From contig OX235268.1 in the NCBI GenBank assembly GCA_944472135.2, positions 12,344,589 through 12,408,588 on the forward strand: a stretch of 64,000 nt of DNA, written 5' to 3'. Below, in pieces: positions 37,701 through 47,359 of this stretch (its first letter is position 1; each line of letters starts with the position of its first letter). Below the pieces are notes generated by a model. That model had not been told where the DNA came from. It saw nothing but the letters and a program-made list of their open reading frames with translations, and made no database searches. Position numbers and translations under genes: made by a program. The stretch comes from Trichobilharzia regenti (lineage: Eukaryota; Platyhelminthes; Trematoda; Strigeidida; Schistosomatidae).

Positions 37701-40700
37701 CGTGGCGACTGTGTGTCATGAGGAATGAAATTGTGACTGTCATTTGGTTGGTGTGTCCGTCGGTCTGTTGATCGATCGCAAACAACACATGCTCACTGAA
37801 ACTGCAATTTACTCAGCCAGATCCTACCACATGACTACCAGATAGACAGAGGACAGACAGACAGTCCGACCGACCGACCGACGCTCACACAGAGAGACAC
37901 ACTCGCAGAGAGACAGACACACTGGAACACTGCCAACCAGCCAGTTAGCCAGCCAGCCAGCCAGCCATCCAGCCAGCCAACCACCCACTCACCTACCTAC
38001 ACACACTGACCCTCTTCAGTCTCATGGACAACAGAAATCTGCAGGACAACTATGTATAGACATTCACTCACCTGTCGAACTCGATGCCTCTTCTCCAACC
38101 GATTCACTGCTTATCACTTCTGAAAGAGGGACAACAATCACCTGGTTAGCAATCAAAAGCTCGCTTTCCTTGATCTCGTGCTTTTCCTTCTGAATTCGCT
38201 AGCATTCACTTGCATACCCATTCTCAACCGTCACACTATTCTCAAAATGCTTCACAATCCTGTCAGGGTGGCCTCTCCTCACGTGAATTCCAATGTTTTC
38301 ACCATCGATCTGATTCAATGACTCGATGATCGACGGCTTACTGAATCAACGACTCACTCACTGATTGGTATTGCTAGAATTCGGTGTCGACTGTGCGTTG
38401 GATGGTGAGAGGACACCATCTGAATATGCGTTGTGTGTTTGTGTGTATTGGCGACGAATTCTTGTTTTGGGAAACAGTGAGGTGGGCGCCTGTAGAGTGA
38501 TTGTTGTTGGTGTGGTTGTAAGTGTTTATATTGCGTGTGTGTGTGTGTGTGTGTATCAACGAATGTGGACAGTCATATGCGAGTGTGTTATTTGTGGTGA
38601 TATCGATTGAGTGGATGATGTGGTTTCGCAGGTCGACTGGATGGATAGGTGACGCGGTGGGTTTCGTGGCGACTGTGTGTCATGAGGAATGAAATTGTGA
38701 CTGTCATTTGGTTGGTGTGTCCGTCGGTCTGTTGATCGATCGCAAACAACACATGCTCACTGAAACTGCAATTTACTCAGCCAGATCCTACCACATGACT
38801 ACCAGATAGACAGAGGACAGACAGACAGTCCGACCGACCGACCGACGCTCACACAGAGAGACACACTCGCAGAGAGACAGACACACTGGAACACTGCCAA
38901 CCAGCCAGTTAGCCAGCCAGCCAGCCAGCCATCCAGCCAGCCAACCACCCACTCACCTACCTACACACACTGACCCTCTTCAGTCTCATGGACAACAGAA
39001 ATCTGCAGGACAACTATGTATAGACATTCACTCACCTGTCGAACTCGATGCCTCTTCTCCAACCGATTCACTGCTTATCACTTCTGAAAGAGGGACAACA
39101 ATCACCTGGTTAGCAATCAAAAGCTCGCTTTCCTTGATCTCGTGCTTTTCCTTCTGAATTCGCTAGCATTCACTTGCATACCCATTCTCAACCGTCACAC
39201 TATTCTCAAAATGCTTCACAATCCTGTCAGGGTGGCCTCTCCTCACGTGAATTCCAATGTTTTCACCATCGATCTGATTCAATGACTCGATGATCGACGG
39301 CTTACTGAATCAACGACTCACTCACTGATTGGTATTGCTAGAATTCGGTGTCGACTGTGCGTTGGATGGTGAGAGGACACCATCTGAATATGCGTTGTGT
39401 GTTTGTGTGTATTGGCGACGAATTCTTGTTTTGGGAAACAGTGAGGTGGGCGCCTGTAGAGTGATTGTTGTTGGTGTGGTTGTAAGTGTTTATATTGCGT
39501 GTGTGTGTGTGTGTGTATCAACGAATGTGGACAGTCATATGCGAGTGTGTTATTTGTGGTGATATCGATTGAGTGGATGATGTGGTTTCGCAGGTCGACT
39601 GGATGGATAGGTGACGCGGTGGGTTTCGTGGCGACTGTGTGTCATGAGGAATGAAATTGTGACTGTCATTTGGTTGGTGTGTCCGTCGGTCTGTTGATCG
39701 ATCGCAAACAACACATGCTCACTGAAACTGCAATTTACTCAGCCAGATCCTACCACATGACTACCAGATAGACAGAGGACAGACAGACAGTCCGACCGAC
39801 CGACCGACGCTCACACAGAGAGACACACTCGCAGAGAGACAGACACACTGGAACACTGCCAACCAGCCAGTTAGCCAGCCAGCCAGCCAGCCAGCCAGCC
39901 AACCACCCACTCACCTACCTACACACACTGACCCTCTTCAGTCTCATGGACAACAGAAATCTGCAGGACAACTATGTATAGACATTCACTCACCTGTCGA
40001 ACTCGATGCCTCTTCTCCAACCGATTCACTGCTTATCACTTCTGAAAGAGGGACAACAATCACCTGGTTAGCAATCAAAAGCTCGCTTTCCTTGATCTCG
40101 TGCTTTTCCTTCTGAATTCGCTAGCATTCACTTGCATACCCATTCTCAACCGTCACACTATTCTCAAAATGCTTCACAATCCTGTCAGGGTGGCCTCTCC
40201 TCACGTGAATTCCAATGTTTTCACCATCGATCTGATTCAATGACTCGATGATCGACGGCTTACTGAATCAACGACTCACTCACTGATTGGTATTGCTAGA
40301 ATTCGGTGTCGACTGTGCGTTGGATGGTGAGAGGACACCATCTGAATATGCGTTGTGTGTTTGTGTGTATTGGCGACGAATTCTTGTTTTGGGAAACAGT
40401 GAGGTGGGCGCCTGTAGAGTGATTGTTGTTGGTGTGGTTGTAAGTGTTTATATTGCGTGTGTGTGTGTGTGTGTGTGTATCAACGAATGTGGACAGTCAT
40501 ATGCGAGTGTGTTATTTGTGGTGATATCGATTGAGTGGATGATGTGGTTTCGCAGGTCGACTGGATGGATAGGTGACGCGGTGGGTTTCGTGGCGACTGT
40601 GTGTCATGAGGAATGAAATTGTGACTGTCATTTGGTTGGTGTGTCCGTCGGTCTGTTGATCGATCGCAAACAACACATGCTCACTGAAACTGCAATTTAC

Positions 40701-43700
40701 TCAGCCAGATCCTACCACATGACTACCAGATAGACAGAGGACAGACAGACAGTCCGACCGACCGACCGACGCTCACACAGAGAGACACACTCGCAGAGAG
40801 ACAGACACACTGGAACACTGCCAACCAGCCAGTTAGCCAGCCAGCCATCCAGCCAGCCAACCACCCACTCACCTACCTACACACACTGACCCTCTTCAGT
40901 CTCATGGACAACAGAAATCTGCAGGACAACTATGTATAGACATTCACTCACCTGTCGAACTCGATGCCTCTTCTCCAACCGATTCACTGCTTATCACTTC
41001 TGAAAGAGGGACAACAATCACCTGGTTAGCAATCAAAAGCTCGCTTTCCTTGATCTCGTGCTTTTCCTTCTGAATTCGCTAGCATTCACTTGCATACCCA
41101 TTCTCAACCGTCACACTATTCTCAAAATGCTTCACAATCCTGTCAGGGTGGCCTCTCCTCACGTGAATTCCAATGTTTTCACCATCGATCTGATTCAATG
41201 ACTCGATGATCGACGGCTTACTGAATCAACGACCCACTCACTGATTGGTATTGCTAGAATTCGGTGTCGACTGTGCGTTGGATGGTGAGAGGACACCATC
41301 TGAATATGCGTTGTGTGTTTGTGTGTATTGGCGACGAATTCTTGTTTTGGGAAACAGTGAGGTGGGCGCCTGTAGAGTGATTGTTGTTGGTGTGGTTGTA
41401 AGTGTTTATATTGCGTGTGTGTGTGTGTGTGTGTATCAACGAATGTGGACAGTCATATGCGAGTGTGTTATTTGTGGTGATATCGATTGAGTGGATGATG
41501 TGGTTTCGCAGGTCGACTGGATGGATAGGTGACGCGGTGGGTTTCGTGGCGACTGTGTGTCATGAGGAATGAAATTGTGACTGTCATTTGGTTGGTGTGT
41601 CCGTCGGTCTGTTGATCGATCGCAAACAACACATGCTCACTGAAACTGCAATTTACTCAGCCAGATCCTACCACATGACTACCAGATAGACAGAGGACAG
41701 ACAGACAGTCCGACCGACCGACCGACGCTCACACAGAGAGACACACTCGCAGAGAGACAGACACACTGGAACACTGCCAACCAGCCAGTTAGCCAGCCAG
41801 CCAGCCAGCCATCCAGCCAGCCAACCACCCACTCACCTACCTACACACACTGACCCTCTTCAGTCTCATGGACAACAGAAATCTGCAGGACAACTATGTA
41901 TAGACATTCACTCACCTGTCGAACTCGATGCCTCTTCTCCAACCGATTCACTGCTTATCACTTCTGAAAGAGGGACAACAATCACCTGGTTAGCAATCAA
42001 AAGCTCGCTTTCCTTGATCTCGTGCTTTTCCTTCTGAATTCGCTAGCATTCACTTGCATACCCATTCTCAACCGTCACACTATTCTCAAAATGCTTCACA
42101 ATCCTGTCAGGGTGGCCTCTCCTCACGTGAATTCCAATGTTTTCACCATCGATCTGATTCAATGACTCGATGATCGACGGCTTACTGAATCAACGACTCA
42201 CTCACTGATTGGTATTGCTAGAATTCGGTGTCGACTGTGCGTTGGATGGTGAGAGGACACCATCTGAATATGCGTTGTGTGTTTGTGTGTATTGGCGACG
42301 AATTCTTGTTTTGGGAAACAGTGAGGTGGGCGCCTGTAGAGTGATTGTTGTTGGTGTGGTTGTAAGTGTTTATATTGCGTGTGTGTGTGTGTGTGTGTGT
42401 ATCAACGAATGTGGACAGTCATATGCGAGTGTGTTATTTGTGGTGATATCGATTGAGTGGATGATGTGGTTTCGCAGGTCGACTGGATGGATAGGTGACG
42501 CGGTGGGTTTCGTGGCGACTGTGTGTCATGAGGAATGAAATTGTGACTGTCATTTGGTTGGTGTGTCCGTCGGTCTGTTGATCGATCGCAAACAACACAT
42601 GCTCACTGAAACTGCAATTTACTCAGCCAGATCCTACCACATGACTACCAGATAGACAGAGGACAGACAGACAGTCCGACCAACCGACCGACGCTCACAC
42701 AGAGAGACACACTCGAAGAGAGACAGACACACTGGAACACTGCCAACCAGCCAGTTAGCCAGCCAGCCAGCCAGCCAACCACCCACTCACCTACCTACAC
42801 ACACTGACCCTCTTCAGTCTCATGGACAACAGAAATCTGCAGGACAACTATGTATAGACATTCACTCACCTGTCGAACTCGATGCCTCTTCTCCAACCGA
42901 TTCACTGCTTATCACTTCTGAAAGAGGGACAACAATCACCTGGTTAGCAATCAAAAGCTCACTTTCCTTGATCTCGTGCTTTTCCTTCTGAATTCGCTAG
43001 CATTCACTTGCATACCCATTCTCAACCGTCACACTATTCTCAAAATGCTTCACAATCCTGTCAGGGTGGCCTCTCCTCACGTGAATTCCAATGTTTTCAC
43101 CATCGATCTGATTCAATGACTCGATGATCGACGGCTTACTGAATCAACGACTCACTCACTGATTGGTAATGCTAGAATTCGGTGTCGACTGTGCGTTGGA
43201 TGGTGAGAGGACACCATCTGAATATGCGTTGTGTGTTTGTGTGTATTGGCGACGAATTCTTGTTTTGGGAAACAGTGAGGTGGGCGCCTGTAGAGTGATT
43301 GTTGTTGGTGTGGTTGTAAGTGTTTATATTGCGTGTGTGTGTGTGTGTGTATCAACGAATGTGGACAGTCATATGCGAGTGTGTTATTTGTGGTGATATC
43401 GATTGAGTGGATGATGTGGTTTCGCAGGTCGACTGGATGGATAGGTGACGCGGTGGGTTTCGTGGCGACTGTGTGTCATGAGGAATGAAATTGTGACTGT
43501 CATTTGGTTGGTGTGTCCGTCGGTCTGTTGATCGATCGCAAACAACACATGCTCACTGAAACTGCAATTTACTCAGCCAGATCCTACCACATGACTACCA
43601 GATAGACAGAGGACAGACAGACAGTCCGACCGACCGACCGACGCTCACACAGAGAGACACACTCGCAGAGAGACAGACACACTGGAACACTGCCAACCAG

Positions 43701-43881
43701 CCAGTTAGCCAACCAGCCAACCACCCACTCACCTACCTACACACACTGACCCTCTTCAGTCTCATGGACAACAGAAATCTGCAGGACAACTATGTATAGA
43801 CATTCACTCACCTGTCGAACTCGATGCCTCTTCTCCAACCGATTCACTGCTTATCACTTCTGAAAGAGGGACAACAATCAC

Positions 43882-44049
43882 CTGGTTAGCAATCAAAAGC
43901 TCGCTTTCCTTGATCTCGTGCTTTTCCTTCTGAATTCGCTGGCATTCACTTGCATACCCATTCTCAACCGTCACACTATTCTCAAAATGCTTCACAATCC
44001 TGTCAGGGTGGCCTCTCCTCACGTGAATTCCAATGTTTTCACCATCGAT
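43882..44049 (-). pseudogene. 168-nt exon-like segment of unit 23, open only in this copy
   Basis: On the minus strand GAATCAG|ATCGATGG gives an acceptor-like start and AACCAG|GTGATT a donor-like end, 56 codons apart (phase 0-0). The frame reads IDGENIGIHVRRGHP, DRIVKHFENSVTVENGYASE, then RIQKEKHEIKESELLIANQ. In the other units codon 37 is TAG (plus strand 'cgctagcattc'); in unit 23 it is CAG ('cgctggcattc', near 43941), which opens the frame to 84 codons. The pattern F..........NGYA.E.Q.IQ resembles the juxtamembrane start of receptor tyrosine phosphatase domains, which would point to a captured gene piece, but this is a weak similarity by eye. The next acceptor lies only 22 nt further on, too close for both splice events together. 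Confidence 0.3.
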
Positions 44050-45364
44050 CTGATTCAATGACTCGATGATCGACGGCTTACTGAATCAACGACTCACTCA
44101 CTGATTGGTATTGCTAGAATTCGGTGTCGACTGTGCGTTGGATGGTGAGAGGACACCATCTGAATATGCGTTGTGTGTTTGTGTGTATTGGCGACGAATT
44201 CTTGTTTTGGGAAACAGTGAGGTGGGCGCCTGTAGAGTGATTGTTGTTGGTGTGGTTGTAAGTGTTTATATTGCGTGTGTGTGTGTGTGTGTATCAACGA
44301 ATGTGGACAGTCATATGCGAGTGTGTTATTTGTGGTGATATCGATTGAGTGGATGATGTGGTTTCGCAGGTCGACTGGATGGATAGGTGACGCGGTGGGT
44401 TTCGTGGCGACTGTGTGTCATGAGGAATGAAATTGTGACTGTCATTTGGTTGGTGTGTCCGTCGGTCTGTTGATCGATCGCAAACAACACATGCTCACTG
44501 AAACTGCAATTTACTCAGCCAGATCCTACCACATGACTACCAGATAGACAGAGGACAGACAGACAGTCCGACCGACCGACCGACGCTCACACAGAGAGAC
44601 ACACTCGCAGAGAGACAGACACACTGGAACACTGCCAACCAGCCAGTTAGCCAGCCAGCCATCCAGCCAGCCAACCACCCACTCACCTACCTACACACAC
44701 TGACCCTCTTCAGTCTCATGGACAACAGAAATCTGCAGGACAACTATGTATAGACATTCACTCACCTGTCGAACTCGATGCCTCTTCTCCAACCGATTCA
44801 CTGCTTATCACTTCTGAAAGAGGGACAACAATCACCTGGTTAGCAATCAAAAGCTCGCTTTCCTTGATCTCGTGCTTTCCTTCTGAATTCGCTAGCATTC
44901 ACTTGCATACCCATTCTCAACCGTCACACTATTCTCAAAATGCTTCACAATCCTGTCAGGGTGGCCTCTCCTCACGTGAATTCCAATGTTTTCACCATCG
45001 ATCTGATTCAATGACTCGATGATCGACGGCTTACTGAATCAACGACTCACTCACTGATTGGTAATGCTAGAATTCGGTGTCGACTGTGCGTTGGATGGTG
45101 AGAGGACACCATCTGAATATGCGTTGTGTGTTTGTGTGTATTGGCGACGAATTCTTGTTTTGGGAAACAGTGAGGTGGGCGCCTGTAGAGTGATTGTTGT
45201 TGGTGTGGTTGTAAGTGTTTATATTGCGTGTGTGTGTGTGTGTGTGTATCAACGAATGTGGACAGTCATATGCGAGTGTGTTATTTGTGGTGATATCGAT
45301 TGAGTGGATGATGTGGTTTCGCAGGTCGACTGGATGGATAATATTAGAATTGTAAGGCATCCAT

Positions 45365-45565
45365 TTGTCTAAGACTTACTGGTGTGGCTCAATTCAAGTT
45401 ATTCCTTTTCTCATAAGAATAATGTGCCATTAAACTCTGCACCTGAGTGAGTGTGTCAGTGGCTAAGTGAAATGATGTGCATTATTCATTTTGTAGTGGT
45501 GTGTGCACATTTGTAGTGAAGTAAATGTGATTCAGACAACATTCACATGCATCCAAATGTAAGAG
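45365..45565. repeat. Imperfect direct repeat, left member
   Basis: The stretch beginning 'acttactggtgtggctcaa' and containing 'gagtgagtgtg' and 'gattcagacaacattcacatg' recurs, diverged and shortened, at 47211-47352 ('acctactagtgtggcacaa', 'gagtgagtgagtg', 'gattcagacaacattcacatgg'). Together they bracket the CR1-like relic at 45600-46960. They are too long and too diverged to be a target-site duplication; they may be two copies of a short repeat or the ends of an older unit. Confidence 0.6.
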
Positions 45566-45599
45566 TTAAGCGAAGTAGATCTAAATTAAAAACATGTTC

Positions 45600-46960
45600 C
45601 ATTAGATGAATTACGTATAGGTACAATTTTAATGTCCTTACAAACGGCTGGCACAACATTTCTGGAGAAAGATACATTAAATATGTTCAAGGGAGGATAA
45701 TATAGAATATCTGCACATTTTTTGAGAATAACGCTAGGTAAACCGTGTGGACCTAGGCTACAACAGGGGTTCAGTGACTAGGGAAATTTTAGAATATCAT
45801 TTGTATTGAAACCAGGGAAGCAGGTCTCAATAACACTTTTCACACTGGAAAGTTTGGCATTGGTTGGAGAATGTATGAAAACCTTGCTTATACATACATA
45901 CATCGAATGAATGGAGACTACTGTTTATCTGCTTGTCACAAGTTATTTCTTTGGAAAGTTTTCATATATTATAGGTATTTCTAAAGGATATAAACTTCTG
46001 GTTATAAATTGAATTCAATCTGTGCATTTAAGACTTGGTTAGGGTGTCATTTCTCTTCACACCAATGTTATCCTTCATTATATGTAACTTCCCCTTTTCC
46101 CTACAAGGCTTATTAAGTTTATGGTAGGAGAAACGAACAAATCTGATGAAAAGTGTTTTCTCTGGGACAACAGATATCAAGACACAATATCAGATAAGAT
46201 GTAATATTTGACATTGTGTCTCCCAAGATTATGAATGCTCTCGTTGGAGTAATATCCATGTACAATTTTCTTGGAAATGTTTGAAAAGATTCTCATGTGT
46301 AACTTTCCATAAATTTTGGGTAAAACGATTACAATGCAGTGTTCGGAGTTAAACAGTGGGGCTCTTCAATAGGCTTCATATATTTCGCGGTTATTTAGAA
46401 ATACAAGAACAAGCGAATTATCCAGTCAGGTGTTGAATTTAATGATATTTTCATGACTTAACAATGTTAGAAAACTGCAGTCACAAGAATTAAAAGTGCC
46501 TGTTACTGTTGATACGGAGTTAACAAAAGAAGCGGCAGAGAAAGTAGTGAATTCACCGGGAAAAATAGTTCTGATGCACTACAACAAGGTGTGGCATAAA
46601 TGTTCGTGATAAAAATGAAGTTGTACTTATACAAGTGTTTATGCAGTCAATATTATCATTTGAGAAATCACAGCAGACATTATTGGCAACAGATCACTGA
46701 GGATTGGTAAAAGTAGCAACACCACTACCTCGCTTCTTACTTGAACTAATTGGTCTTGCCTGAACTTGGTGAAACCATTCAGGAACATTAAATTGTCGGC
46801 ATGTATATTGTAGAGACAAGTTTCTTGAAGCGTTATTACACTTGTATTACGATAAATATCTGAACATAACAAAGCATTCACGTAATTCTTCTTCTTCAGT
46901 AGTGACCTGCAATTAGTTTTCATAATCACAGGAACAGTCATCTGATGCATCGGAGTACAC
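45600..46960 (-). pseudogene. Decayed CR1-like non-LTR retrotransposon (endonuclease to early reverse transcriptase)
   Basis: Read on the minus strand from 46960 downwards: TNCRSLLKKKNYVNALLCSD, then NTSVITLQETCLYNIHADN and LNGFTKFRQDQ. These are the N-terminal blocks of a non-LTR apurinic-type endonuclease (N.RSL, the QE.W-like catalytic Glu block, and the G....R.D block). Near 45770-45618 follow LGPHGLPSVILKKCADI and VVPAVCKDIKIVPI, the G.DG.P..(I/L)LK and P..WK...V.PI blocks at the start of CR1-type reverse transcriptases. The region between is frameshifted and the polymerase core is absent. The element stops just short of the right end of the satellite array. The 103-codon open frame at 46639-46950 is the best-preserved part. 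Confidence 0.75.
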
Positions 46961-47210
46961 TTCGAGGCTTGTTGCCACTCACCATGATGCTCTTTCTTGA
47001 GGTTATTCTAAACATGTTTATCATCAGGTTGAAAACATTTTAAATAATCGCGAGAGTAAATAACACGATTGGGACGCGTAAATGAATATTTAAAACAAAA
47101 TAAATCCGAGTAATCAGATGCAATATAAATGATGAAAAAAAGTGGTGGCCTAAGCTTTAAGCAGGTCGCCAGAAAGAGAAAGAAAATTACTTGAAGTGTA
47201 AGTTATCTGT

Positions 47211-47352
47211 TTGTCTTGGACCTACTAGTGTGGCACAATTCCTAGTATTCCTTCTCTTAAAGGAATGCTGAGCCATCAAATTCTGGACGTGAGTGAGTGA
47301 GTGAAGTAAATATGATTCAGACAACATTCACATGGATCCAAATGTATCATCA
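47211..47352. repeat. Imperfect direct repeat, right member
   Basis: Partner of 45365-45565: same orientation, shorter, with about one difference every six to eight bases over the best part. Confidence 0.6.
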
Positions 47353-47359
47353 TTTTATG

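Larger units (their letters stand above)
21983..45340. repeat. 23.4-kb tandem satellite array, ~955-bp unit, 24 full units plus a partial unit
   Basis: Taking 'ttggta(t/a)tgctagaattc' as unit start, units begin at 22048, 23010, 23972, 24930, 25886, 26840, 27802, 28766, 29717, 30663, 31625, 32587, 33535, 34501, 35465, 36433, 37399, 38365, 39329, 40287, 41245, 42209, 43163, 44105 and 45058. Spacings are 942-968 bp. Most of the length variation comes from two nested microsatellites: a (GT)9-13 tract and a CAGC/CATC-type tract. A short (CCGA) tract is nearly constant. The first ~380 bp of each unit are G/T-rich on the plus strand, the next ~300 bp C/A-rich. Homology fades in at 21983-22010 and stops abruptly at 45340, 283 bp into the last unit. 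Units are nearly identical, with rare single-base variants, so homogenisation is strong or recent. Frames of 77-109 codons in each unit start at TTG and change with GT-tract length, so I do not treat them as genes. Confidence 0.95.

Noticed and set aside
22048..45340. 77-109-codon plus-strand frames and His/Thr-rich minus-strand frames in each array unit
   Set aside because: They start at TTG or in AC-rich runs, their lengths follow the GT-tract count rather than a conserved stop, and the peptides are translations of microsatellite.
21983..45340. CRISPR-like array
   Set aside because: The unit is ~955 bp with no short repeat-spacer alternation, and the setting is a eukaryotic genome.
45067..45360. 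97-codon minus-strand frame at the right end of the array
   Set aside because: It is the array's AC-rich frame extended by chance into the flanking unique DNA.
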